The notes under the pieces: generated by a model
Told to the model about the DNA's origin: nothing
Databases searched by the model: none
Seen by the model: only the letters and a program-made list of their open reading frames with translations
Shown: positions 51,501 through 64,000 of the stretch, piece by piece
How the letters are laid out: every line of letters begins with the position of its first letter
Position numbering within the stretch: position 1 is the first letter of the stretch
Origin: Pratylenchus scribneri
Taxonomy: Eukaryota; Nematoda; Chromadorea; Rhabditida; Pratylenchidae
Length of the DNA stretch: 64,000 nt
NCBI GenBank assembly: GCA_030063045.1
Contig: JAQSEB010000013.1
Coordinates: 1,054,001 to 1,118,000, forward strand
Reading direction: 5' to 3'
Made by a program: the position numbers and the translations under genes

Positions 51501-54500
51501 ATGTGAGCATTGGTGAATAGTCATTTCTTTTAATGCTGAAACAAATACATGAATAGATTCAACTATTTTTTGTTGTAGTTATAGAATTGGTTTCTTGCAA
51601 ATAATTGCAAAGGACCGTTGAAAATTTTTCAGAAAATTTGTTGGCCAACTAATTTTTTGGATTTCAGCTCAATAATGACGGATTCAAAGAGAGCTCGAGC
51701 GTTTTTTCATATATTTTTTTATTTAGGCAAGTTACGGTGTATTGTAATTTTGCCAAATATTGTTGTACTCCAAAACCTCCAAAATTATCACATAGTTATA
51801 TACTCTTTTTTGAATTTAATATTGTTTTTCTCTTTTATTAATTTTAAAATTTAACATTTTTAAATTTCTCATTATTGAAGATGAGCAATAATAGCTTGGT
51901 GAGTGCTCCGGACAAAGGACGTACATTATTTTTCTTTCGTTTTTATTCTATCATTGGAGTATTTGTTTGGAAAAGATTTAATAAATTAACTATAAATAAA
52001 TATCAATTCTTTTTTGTTTGTTTAAAAATATTTCTTAAAATTAATTCTATTCTATTCATATATATATATATATTATTGAAAATAAAAGATTATTCACATT
52101 TTTAACGTTTTAATGTAAAATATTTTAAATTTTTATTTCCATTTTCTTCTGTCGATTAATTTTTATTATTTCTAAAAAAAATTTAAAAAAATTAGCATTA
52201 TAATTCTAATTAATTTATAATTAATCAAATATTTCATTCTAATAAAAAATCTTTTTTATATATTAATAAAATATAATATTTTTCATATTTTTCTCTATTT
52301 AATTACCTTTTCAAATAATTTAATTATGATTATTTTATATTATTTGATTTCTAAATTTTTTTATTTCGTATAAGAGCCGGTATTTTTTTAAATTAATAAT
52401 ATAAATCATCATTTATTTTTTGATAAAAAAATATTAAAATATTATTTCATTTTTTTAATGCCCAGTTGATCTTCTCATAATTTTCCTCCATCAAGAAGAT
52501 AAAGGTCATTGCAAAATCCATAGAAAATCTATAGTTGCATAAATGTGATGATGTTTTTATTTTTTTTGCTTATTTTATTTTAATAAAAAAGTATCCATTT
52601 TTTTGGCTAATAATTTTATTTTTTACTCCTATTATAAAAAATTACGATTTTATTTTTTATAATTATTTAACTTCTATAAAAATGAATAATTATAATTATT
52701 TTAGATATATTGTTAAATAGTATTATTATACAGATTTTTATTTTATTTCATTTTGTAATCAAATGAAATATATATTTCGAATATAAATAAATTAATTTCA
52801 TTCAAAATTCAATTATACATCATATCCCAGGGCATTGATAAGATGCTTTAAGCTTCTTCCTGTTTTGCCTTGTCGATAAAAAATTTTTTGATAATTATTT
52901 ATTTTTTCTAATCATTTTCAAATTCATTCAATAAAATTTCTCTAATTATTTTAATTTTTGCTTACAAATTTTGATTTATATATAATTTATAATTTTTTAA
53001 TAAAAATGATTACATTTACTGGAAGTTTTATTTTGTCAATTTTCTAATATAAACAAAAATACAAAATTTTTTTCAGTATAAACATTTTGATATTTTTAAC
53101 TCTCTGTTTTATATAGAATTTTAAAAATTATATTTTTTATAAAATTATCTATTTTTCATATATTCTCTAGTCATTTCCTTTTAAAATGCAAATGAAAAAT
53201 ATTGTTTATTTTTTTATTCCATATATTCTCAATTTTAGTATTTAATTTATCAATATATATAATTACAAAAAAATAAATATAGTAAAATTATTTTGGAATT
53301 TTTATAATATAATATAATAAATGAAATAATACTTACAATTAAGGAAAAAAGTCCATATTTTTCATTGGCAATATATCAATGCCAATAGGAAAAAAATCAA
53401 AAATTTTTTGAATTTTCAGATAATTATAATGCTTTTAATATTTGAAAAATAAATTTATTAAATCTTTGTAAATATTTAAATTTTATTTTTATAAATTTTA
53501 GAAATCATATTTTTATTTTAATAAGGAATTTCAAATTAAAATAAGAATTATATACAATCTATAATTAAAAAAAAAATTTTTCGATGTGCGAATCTGAAAT
53601 AGTTAATATTCTAACATTAAATATTAGAAATGATATAATGATTTTATATATTTTTGATTTATTTTTAAAATAATCAATTTTCTTATTAACAATATTGATT
53701 TCATTTTTATTTTAATTTATTTACCATTTAAGTTTACACGATGAAAATATATTTTATTTTATTTTTATATCACTAGAAAATTAATAGATAAAAGTATATT
53801 TTTTAAGAATATTTGTTAAATATCTCTATCATTCTTACTTCATCTTCTATACTAAAAAAGGATGCTATTATTATAAATTAATTCATATTTATTTATAGTT
53901 TAATGCAATAAATATTGTATCAAATTTAATACAAATAATATTTAAATAAATTAACCAATTTTCTTCATTAATCATAAGATTTTTAATTAATTTATATTGA
54001 AATGCAAAAATATGATTAATTTTAAAATATTTTTTCGTTTTTTTAAATCTATAATTTTATAAACTTTAATTACATTTCAAAATTTAAGAAAATAAAACTA
54101 TGTTGCATTTCAAATTATTAATCAATTTTCTTTTTCCATAATATATTAAAAATTATATTTAAAAATTATTTATAAAATTGAATATTTTAAATCATAAATT
54201 GCACCATAATTAAAATTTGAAGAGAAAAAGATTATTTTCTTTTATATTTTTACTATATTTTAATTTTTTTAGAAAATATTATAAATATTATTATTTAAAA
54301 AATTATGTTTTCTTTTTATATAAATGTTAATTTTGTTATTCAATATTTTCTTTTTATTGTCGCAATATCCTTTATCGTGATTGAAGCAACATTGTTCAAT
54401 TGATTCCATTATATTATGAAAAGATCCTGGAACAATTATTATCACTTAATAAAATTAACAAAGTAATTATTTTTAAAATTATTTTATAGAATTTTTCTTA

Positions 54501-54735
54501 TGATCTCTAAAAATGAAATTTTCCTTTAAAATTTTTTTATTCTTTAATTTATTAGTCTATTTCTTTACAATATATAGATTTTTTCCTAAAATTATTTCTT
54601 AATATTTTGTCGATTTTATAATTATTCAATTTTAATATATAATTTTACAATATTTTTACATTAAATAGATGTCTGACAATTAATATTCAACAGATTTAAT
54701 TTAATAATATGATATATTAATTATATTTCTTGAAG

Positions 54736-54782
54736 TCCGCTTCAAGTGCATTCTAAATCATATGCAGCGATTATATAAACAG
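54736..54782 (+). other. Candidate 47-bp exon with donor CAG|GTAATT
   Basis: A plus-strand patch between an acceptor-like TATATTTCTTGAAG and a good donor AAACAG|GTAATT. One frame reads RFKCILNHMQRLYKQ up to the donor. It is on the opposite strand to the candidate first exon at 55790-55862, so the two would belong to different genes. Unidentified. Confidence 0.22.
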
Positions 54783-55789
54783 GTAATTCTTTCTGATATT
54801 TATATGAAAAAAAGAACTTTAATAAGATTGATTTTACTTGAATGGATTTTTATTTTTTATTTTTCGATAATAATATTTTTATTTTTTGATATAATTCTTA
54901 AACAATAATTTTTAATCTTTTTGATAACTTTATTTTTTTTCAAAATTTTTATCTGTAAATTATTTTTTAAATAATATCAAATTATTTAAATTTTAAAAAT
55001 CAAATTCTTAGTTTTCACAAAATAAATCTATCTATAATTTAGAAGAATCGCTCGATATGAGGATATTAATAAATATATTTAAATTTAACCATTGTTATTA
55101 TCATGAATTATTTATAATTTTCATTAAAGTTGCTACTATCCGCAAAAATATTTTAAAAATTCCCATTTATAAATTTTGAATTTTAATGGAACAATAATTT
55201 GCTTTACTCAATTTTTATGTTATAAAAATATTTTATATCTACTGGGTGCATATTGTGGATTTAGCTTATATTTTTTTATGAAAAAGTTCTATTTACTTTA
55301 AAACAAACAATAAAAAAATTTTCCATTATATATTAAAATTATTAATTACGCTTTAAAAATAAAAGCAGCATTCAAAAAAATTATCTATCAATAAATAAAG
55401 AATTTTTATTTCTGTTTTATAAAATTCAATCTCTTTATTAAAATATCATTTTATGAAATATTTGTTTTTAAAAAATAAATTTTATTATATTTCATATTTA
55501 TTTTCATGTTATTTATCATTTTTTGCAAATTATTTTATACTTAGATAATATTTAATTAGGTCTAATTATATATTATAATATATTCATATATTAACCTGAA
55601 AGAAAATCGTATGTTCTAATATTAATTTTATACTCATTTTAACATTAAGGAAAAAGGAATAATGGTTCTCTCAAACAAGAAATTGATGGTGTAAAATTAG
55701 GCACAGTTGCAAATTAAAATTATAATATGAAATTTTATATTAATCATAGATTTAATTTTTTGATATTTCAATATTCTATTTTTGCTTAC

Positions 55790-55862
55790 CTTTCTTCGTT
55801 GTCACCGCCGGCCTAAGAAATGCGAAAGCAGCCATTCTTTGATAAAATTGTAGAGCTTTCAT
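55790..55862 (-). CDS. Candidate first coding exon, unidentified
   Basis: On minus, an ATG at 55862 is preceded directly by an in-frame TAA. Twenty-four codons (MKALQFYQRMAAFAFLRPAV then TTKK) lead to a consensus donor AAAG|GTAAGC. The peptide is short, basic and hydrophobic with no acid residue, which would suit a mitochondrial presequence or the start of a membrane protein; that is inference. No following exon could be joined with confidence among the A+T-rich sequence at lower coordinates. The donor and the in-frame stop before the ATG make it one of the better exon candidates here. Confidence 0.3.
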
Positions 55863-58800
55863 TTATGCCTTGTACCAAAATTCATAATTTTTTATTATTT
55901 TACTCAAAAATAAAATATTTTTAATTGACAATTTCTATATTATGTATGATAAATTTAAAAATAAGTTCATTAACATGCGCTTTATTTTTAAATTTTTAAA
56001 TTGGGAAAATAAAAATATTTTTTTTATTTTAAAAAGACCGTTCATTAAGTATTTATATGAATAAGTTATAATTTTTTAATAATATATGTATTTTTTAAAT
56101 TATTTAGTAAAGTTTTTTATTTGTTTTCTATTATTTTTTCTCTTTTTAAAAAATTGTTAATTAAAAATTCCCTTTCATTTTATTTCATTTTTTGTTATTT
56201 TGCTTGATATTTTTTTAATCCATTTCTTATAGATTAAATTTACTAAAATAATATAAATTGAATAGATAATATTTTTAATTTAAAAACAATAATTTTAAAA
56301 TATTTTAATATTTCTGGCAAATTGTTTTAATAACAGATTTAAATATAAAAATTATAGGAATATATTTTAACTATCTTTTTATACAGTTTTTAATTTATTT
56401 AATTATATTTTGTTAATTATTAAGATATATTGAATATCGGCTTGAATTAATTTATAATAATTTATTTTTTCACCTTTCTTTTTCTAATCATTCGAAATTT
56501 GCCATCAATTTTTGTCATTATTCACAGGTAGATAAATATTCATTGGTAACTTTACATAGAGCTTCTTATTTTTTAATAATTTAATGTCCAACATTCTGCA
56601 TCTTTCATAAAATTTGATTCAAAATAGACTGGCCCTAATGGACCTTTGAAAGGAAAAATTTGTTTGTCGTATTAATTATTTTATCTTAATTTTTTTTATT
56701 TCTAACATAATTATTTTTAAATTTTTTTTTAATTTATTTCTTATGGTTTTTTAATTACTAATTAATTTTCATAAATTTTAAAATTGCTTAATAAAAATCA
56801 ATTATATGGACAAGGAATTTTTTATGAAATGTTAATTTATCTGAATTTTTATGGCAGAAATTTAATTTTTATTATCTACATCAATTTTATATTTTTAAAT
56901 CAATTTTTTTAGCTAAAATATTTTTATGAATAATACCATCAATAAGAATTGAATTTTTTAATTCTTTATAATAATTTTTATTTAATCTTTAAATTATATA
57001 TATTTTTAATTAATCTTTATATTATTCAAATATGTTTAATTATTTTTTTATAAAACTTCCCATAAAAATATGCCAAATTTTTAACGCTTTTATTTTTTAA
57101 AATTTATTAATTTTTTATGGAATAAATCATTTTTAATTTAAGGTAAATATTTCCATACGTTTTATATTTTTTTAATTCCATTTTCAAAATGAAAATAATA
57201 TTTTTACAACCTTTTTAGTTATGAAGTAATATTTATCATTTATCTTTCTTGTATTAAATTTTATACACAGGTTGGAATTCATCAAAATTTCTACTAATTA
57301 CAAATAAGCTTTTTTGAACATTTCTATCAATCTTAATATAAATAAATTTTATTAATTTATTTATTAAAAAATGTTATTTTATTATAAAAATAATTAATAA
57401 TTTATCGAATTTTCATATTATGGCAGAAAAGTTTCATGGAACTTTAGCGCAAGCTTGAGTTGGGGAGAGCACAAAGTTCCATTTCTCGCTCGATTACATT
57501 TTCGTTAAAGATTTTTTTTTATTTTACAGATACAAAATCAGTTAATAAATTTTATTCATTTTAATTTTTCTGATTACTATACGTTTATTAACAATTAAAA
57601 ATTGAATTCTAATTAAATTTTTTATTATTTTCAATAATTTTTCCATTTGAATTATTTTCAGATAAATAAATGAAAATGCTAATAGTTTTATAAAATTATT
57701 AACAAAAATTTGCTAATAATCATTTAATTCTATGAGAAATAATAATTTGTAAATTCCATAAAATATACCTACTAATTTATTTTATTATCAATTTTATTAT
57801 AAATGTTAAACAATCACAATAGGTCTTATATTTTAAAGTATAAAATATAAAATTAAAAAATATATTTATATATATTAAAATTGTTGCAAGATTTTTTAGA
57901 TTTCGTAAAATTTTTGAATGATTTCAAGAATTATGATCAAAATTTATATAATAAAGTTAAATATAATATGGAAATTCGAATCTTAAGGTATGTTTCTCAT
58001 TTATATGCTTTCAATGCTTATCCTATGTTAACTTAGCAACTTAGCGAGGAATATTATCTTTATTCTACAGTTTTTTCTCTTATAAAAAAATTGTTTTTAT
58101 TGAATTTCAAAAATAAATCATATTAAAATTGCCTTTATTAATTTTAGAATTCAAAATTGTGCAAATTTATAGATGGTATTTTATTTTATTCATGGTATAA
58201 GAAAATAATGTTAATATGACCAGAAATATATCAAAAATAAATATTTTATCTATAAGAATATTCAAAAAAATTATAGATTTAATCGATTTCAAAAAAATGA
58301 TTTTTGCACATTTCGCATTCATTTATTTTTTTATTATTTTTCATATCATTTTATTTTTATCCAATTCTTCAATTATCTTATAAATTTCAATTTTTTTATG
58401 TTTATAATTATTTACTTATTTTTAAAAAATTATAAATTTTATACTTGTCTCTTAATTTTTAAATTTTACTATTATTTTTTAATTAAAATTAATTAATCAG
58501 TCAAAAGCTTTAAAAGTAAATAGAAAGATTTCAATTTGTCAACTTTTATTATATTTTAAAATTTTATTTTTTTTCATAATTTATTCTATTATTATAACAA
58601 GTGAGATATTTTTCCTACTAAAATATATCATATTTTAATATAATTTTTAAATAAAAAATAATGTCCATTCAATTGTTAATCGTTATTAATTTTATACAAT
58701 ATTTTAAAAATATTTTTTCTTTAATATTTATAAAAATAAATGCTAAGCATAATTCTCCTTTAATATTATTTATTATTTATTTATGTCTTATTAGATCTTA

Positions 58801-61800
58801 TTTTTCTTTTAATTTAAAATTTTTTCATATCCATATTTTATTTTTTTCCAAAAATATTTACAAATAAATTTAATCTTATAATTTAACTAGATATTCCCGA
58901 ATTATATGGAGTATTCATATTAATATTCATAGCAAATAAATGGACACATAAATTTTTAGAAATATTCAATTTTTTTTAATATTTATAACATTAAATTAGT
59001 AATTTATTTGATAATTGATTAGGATAAATTTTTTGTCTTTTTAAGAAAGTTTATTAAATTTTCATTTTAATTATAATGGATTTGATTTTGAATAGATGAC
59101 AAAATTAACCTTTTCCATATTCCTACTATTGAATAATATTTTAAAAAATAAAATGATTTTGTGGCATTTTTTTGGAAATGAACGACATGAATTTATTCCA
59201 TAGCCAGCACATATGCATTCTGTCTTTCATTAGTTTTTTATGTTCGTAGTCGTTGTTAAATTTATATAAATGTTAAAATGATTTAAATTCATTCATTGTT
59301 TTCAAATATATGTTTTAATTTATATATTTTTTAATTAAATTTTTTTAGACAAAATTTGAAAATTTACAACATCTAAGAGATAAAATTTTTAAAATATTTT
59401 AAAGATTTCCTATGATATATTAGATTAGATTTTTATAAATATTTTAAAAAAGATTATTTTGTTCAATTTAATTTTGAAATTTGTTTCAATTTATAATTTT
59501 TTTTTATTTAAGAAAATTATAATTTTTATAAATTTGATATGCAAATCTCGATATTCTTAAATATTTTTATAATAGATAAAAAGAACAATTTCTATTATAA
59601 TTTAATTTTATTATATAAATGTTTATCAAATTTTTTCAACAAATTGTTATTAATTTTTATAATATTTTTTAATTTTCCCATATTATTGTATGTAAACAAA
59701 TCAAAATTTATTTAATTTTTTTGAATTAATATTATTTATAATTTTTATTCTTGAGTTTTGTATTGTTTTTTTGATGACAATCATTTTATTTGATTTACTT
59801 TGTGAAAATTCTTTTAACAATTATTAGTTATTTTTTTTAAACAATTTCTTCCATTATGCTGAATTTAAAAATTTTTATTAAAAATATTTCAATACAAAAC
59901 TTTTAATTTTTTCGTGTATTTATTTATCTCTTTACTCAATTTATAATACTTTAAAATTTTGAATTTTTTATTAATTCAAATTTACTAATGTTGATTTAGA
60001 ACGGGAAAACCCATTCACAACATTTCCAAAAAAATTTGGCAAAGTCAAATCAATGCTAGGGCGGCATGGCTTACCCTATAATTTTACTTCATAAATATTT
60101 ATTCAATCCCAGTTTTCTTGATATCCTCTTTTTTTTCATTTTTTCCATGTAATAATTAATTTTAAATTCAATATACAATTTTAATTTATTTTAAATTTCA
60201 TGATTACAATATTTAATTAAATTATCAAAAAAATATTAATTATAAAATTAAATTTCAATTTATAGTATAGTTATATTAATGTTATTAATAATATTAGATA
60301 TTCATGTTTTCCAATTTTTATATTTATTTTGAATGGCATGAATAAAGCGAGACCACATTATGCTTTCGATTGTAAAATAAATTGTCTTTAAATTCTTCGA
60401 CTACAATATTCGTGATATCTTTCGATAACATTTATAATATTGCTGATGCCTTGCAATCCCATTTTTCTATTTAAGAAATTATTCAAAATCAATTAAAATA
60501 AAATTTTTATATTTAAATTTATTCTTTAAATTATTCATTTTTGAAAAAAGCCTTTTATTTCTACCTTATTATATTCAAAATACCATATAAAAGAATAATT
60601 TTTTAGATATATTCTACCATTAATTTATTTTAAATTGTCACCTAAAATTATTTTCACAATTGTGAAGATTTAATTTAAAAAATTAAAAAAATGACAAATA
60701 GGGACCGAATTTATTCATGTTGTGGCTGACCTAAAATTCGATCATAAATATTTTAAATAATGATTTTTATTCACAATATAATTATGGTTTATAAGGAAAA
60801 GAAAATGAATTTATTTAAAGCAATAAAATTAATTTTTGATTTATATCAATTTCATTTTCATTAATATATTTCATTATTAATTTTTATGAAAAATTTTCTA
60901 TTTTATTAATTTTTATTTTCAACACTTTTTTTAAATAAATATTACATTTACATAAATGTTAATTTCTTAATTTTTCTTTATTTATAGATATATTTGCTTA
61001 ACCAATTTTATGGATAATGGCGATTGTGTATTGAATTCGATATCTAAATCAAAAGAATCCAAAAGCTTCACAGAATTCTTCTTCCAACTTTAAAAAGAAT
61101 ATTTTTATAGTTAATTTTAATCAATTTCTTTTTTAACTTTATCATATTTTAAAGTTATTTCAATTTTTTATAAAGTTACAGAGCAATTTTCTTTTTTCAA
61201 AATATTTCAAAAAATATATTATTTTAGCTTTATAAAAAATCATTTTCGTTTAATTTTTTCCTTTTATTAATTCCAACAATTTGTTTGTTGTTTATATTTT
61301 ATAAAACTACGGAACATATTCTTTTATATCCATCAAAGAAGAACATAACATTACATAAAACCAAATCAATCAATTATTTCAAATATTTTTCTACGAACAT
61401 CTACAAATTTACTATTATTTTTTGAATTATAATATGAAATTAAACTTAATTTTTTCTCTTTATTTAATTTAATTTACTTATTATTTATTTCAAAATAATA
61501 CTTTTCTTATAATAAATCAAGAAACAAGTGGATAAATCCCACAAAATTCGATGATGTCTTTTCAAATTAAATTCATTTACATAGAATTATATGCAAGAAA
61601 TTTTTCTTATAATATTTATAATTTACCTAATCTTTTTATCTATATTTTAAATTTATTTTCTATTAAAATTTCATGGTAAAAAAATCATTTTTTTTTAATT
61701 AATCATTTCTTTATTATTATTAAATCAATTTGATTTTATATTATTTTTAGCAAATTCATATAATCATTCACTTTTATCTTCTTTGTAAATAAAATGCAAT

Positions 61801-64000
61801 TGATATTTTGTTTAAAATTTATTACATATCCATGCCAATAATCGTCACTATTTTATTTTTTATGCTGTCAATTGTTTGTTGTCGTAAAAATTGTATACCC
61901 GTTTCTTTATTTACATGGACTGTCAAAAAAGCCGGAAAATGAATTACAAATGTAAATGATTGTTTTCCACAAAATTTAAAAAATCTTTTTTTTACCCCAA
62001 AATCTTTATTATAATATTTATAAAACTCGAAGAAAAATATATATTTTAAATAAATTTATTCTATATTTTATAACGTTTATTTTATTTATTTTTTAACAAA
62101 AACACTTATTTATACTATCAAATTTTTATATTAAGTAGTTTTATAAATAATTTTAGTACATTACTTTAAAATCATGGCACATTTTATTTGATTCATAGCA
62201 GAATTTTTATTTTTCCTTTAAAATTTTGGAATCGATATGAAATTTATCAAGAATTTTTTATTGTCAGCTTGCTGGCATATATTTAAGAATATAAAAGAAT
62301 CCATTAGAAATATCAAAAATTTTTTGGAACTTATTAAATTTATCAATTTTCTAATTTATTATTTTGCAAAATTATTTATAAAATTATTTTTATAAACAGA
62401 GGGATAATTTATTTCCGTTTAATTAATTAAATTAATATATCGATTTCTATTTTTTTATCAAATCAAATTATTTAATAAATATTAACAGAAATAATTAAAA
62501 TCAGACTTGTATATATCTATTTAATTTTTTTTTAAATTATTAATCAATTTCTTGAATTAAAATATTTTTAACTAAATAAATTTTTATTTTTTTATTTATA
62601 AATTTTAATTTATATATTGTTACAATAAGCGGAAGCATTTAGGATTCTATCACTAGTTATATATATTAGTAATTGAATATTTAGTTTTCTTTCAATGGTC
62701 TTTGAAGACAAACAATCGACAATTAATAAATGCATATGTTACAGCATTTTGTAAAAGAATAGAGACGAATTTTTTTTTATTATTAACACTTCTTTCTAAA
62801 TTCAACTAATTAATTTCTTGATAAATAAAAATAATATAAATATAATATTTAAATTTATTTTTTTTCATTCAAATTTAATTTTTCATTAAATTTTGAAAAG
62901 ATATAAAATGAGTAAATGTAATCCGAAATACAATTTATTCCCTCTTTTCCTTTTTCCCATCACCCAATTTTAGCAATATTCCTGTTTCTCCCTTCGTTTT
63001 TTGTAAGTTTTTTAAGTTTAGAGTATTTTTATTAATTTTATTTCATCTATTAATAATATTTTTAAAAATTTCTATATTTTTTATTCCATTTTTATGTAAA
63101 TAAAATTTTCTTAATTTCAAATTATTTTTTCTTATAAGTTTTTTTTCAAAATTAATAAGCAAAGCTTTTTTAATTCCGCTCGAAGCATCATGACAAAATT
63201 GTCGCATTTTTTAATCTTCCAAAATTATTTCATTATTTTTAAAACAAGTTTTTATCAAATAAAAGAAATTTTTATAATTTTATTTTTATATATATTAATA
63301 ACTATTTTTTTGCAATAATTTTTATCTCATTATCATTATTATCAATGAAAAAACACAAAATTCAATTTTTTCATATTCAAAAAAATCGAAATTATTAATC
63401 TTTTTTCTTCTCCATTTTTCTTTAAGTATGATGGTTTTGTTGTTATTGTTCCGCCAATGGTCTGTTGTTTGCCAACGCTGCTGCTCATTATTTAATAAAT
63501 TATATTATTCAATTAACAAAATAATGGCTTTTTTCAATTATCAATTAAATAATATATTTTATAATTTATTTCAGCAATATTTTTAACTATATGATATTTA
63601 TCAGCGACCTACTTCCAATCTTATATGCATTAATTTTTTAAATATATCCTTATGATAAATCCTAAATAATTTTCTTTTAATGAAATCTTATAATTGTATT
63701 TTTATTTTTTTTATTTTTTTTTAAAAATTTATGATTTACCAATTTAATGATCTTTATTAATTTGATTTTATAATTTATTTTTTTGTATGTGCAAAGTTCC
63801 ATAACTTTAAATTCTGTTTTTTTAATAAATTAAAAAAATTTCAGGCAAATATTCACTTTATTATTTTTAATTTTTTTAAATGAAATAATTTTTAATTTTG
63901 TTAATTTTAAAACATTAATTTTGTTTTTTTTTCATTTACAAGAATCATTCAAGATTACATATTTTTGGCGATTTTCTTTTAATTCGGCAAAGAATCGTAT

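Larger units (their letters stand above)
48588..64000. other. A+T-rich DNA with scattered balanced patches
   Basis: No complete gene. Balanced patches lie near 48650-48790, 49270-49380, 50920-51010, 51470-51700, 51880-51970, 52450-52530, 54730-54785, 55790-55865, 57430-57500, 60005-60080, 60340-60440, 61010-61090, 61840-61960, 62930-63000 and 63430-63490. Frames of 61-78 codons at 51618, 51875, 52535 and 58661 lie over or beside these patches, are A+T-driven in composition for most of their length, and are not called as genes. Confidence 0.5.

Noticed and set aside
51618..51854. Possible zona-pellucida-like exon (frame with FKESSSVFSYIFLFRQ then VTVYCNFAKYCC) after an acceptor-like GGATTTCAG
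   Set aside because: The spacing of Phe and Cys residues is suggestive but too short and loose for a family call, and another plus frame (78 codons) is open across the same patch.

Overview
The window looks like nuclear DNA of an invertebrate animal with an extremely A+T-rich genome. By eye, most of the sequence is about four-fifths A+T or more, made of long T/A runs with stop codons in every frame. No complete host protein-coding gene, rRNA or canonical tRNA could be recognised. The animal origin is inferred from a BEL/Pao-type LTR retrotransposon, plus hAT-, Tc1/mariner- and Helitron-like non-autonomous elements. The species was not identified.

Five mobile-element signals stand out from the background. 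(1) 3039-3893: a hAT-like non-autonomous element with a perfect 8-bp target duplication and two arrays built on GGAACA/TGTTCC. (2) 5958-6862: a 905-bp Tc1/mariner-like non-autonomous element with about 30-bp inverted repeats and a TA duplication. (3) 10059-10157: a short relic of a Ty3/gypsy-type RNase H. (4) 14694-18655: a young BEL/Pao-like LTR element on the minus strand with nearly identical 768/769-bp LTRs and a 5-bp duplication (ATCGA). It carries only gag, with no protease, reverse transcriptase or integrase, and gag is interrupted by two TAA codons. (5) 24293-25686: a Helitron-like non-autonomous element (5' TC, 3' hairpin plus CTAG, inserted between A and T). It holds three near-identical 287-bp tandem repeats, a degenerate tRNA-Lys-like segment, GC-rich palindromes and a purine-rich repeat.

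Between the elements lies A+T-rich DNA studded with small patches of about 30-300 bp of ordinary base composition. Some are flanked by good splice signals (7093-7164 +, 38741-38777 -, 55790-55862 -). They could be small exons of genes with long A+T-rich introns, decayed gene pieces or regulatory elements. Most short patches are open in several frames on both strands, so openness alone is not evidence of coding. The most gene-like remnant is 48008-48327 (minus), an acidic and lysine-rich frame broken by one stop and one frameshift. Two patches, at 18782 and 37316, are related to each other.

The five mobile elements show no functional connection with each other; the window reads as intronic or intergenic host DNA that has accumulated insertions.
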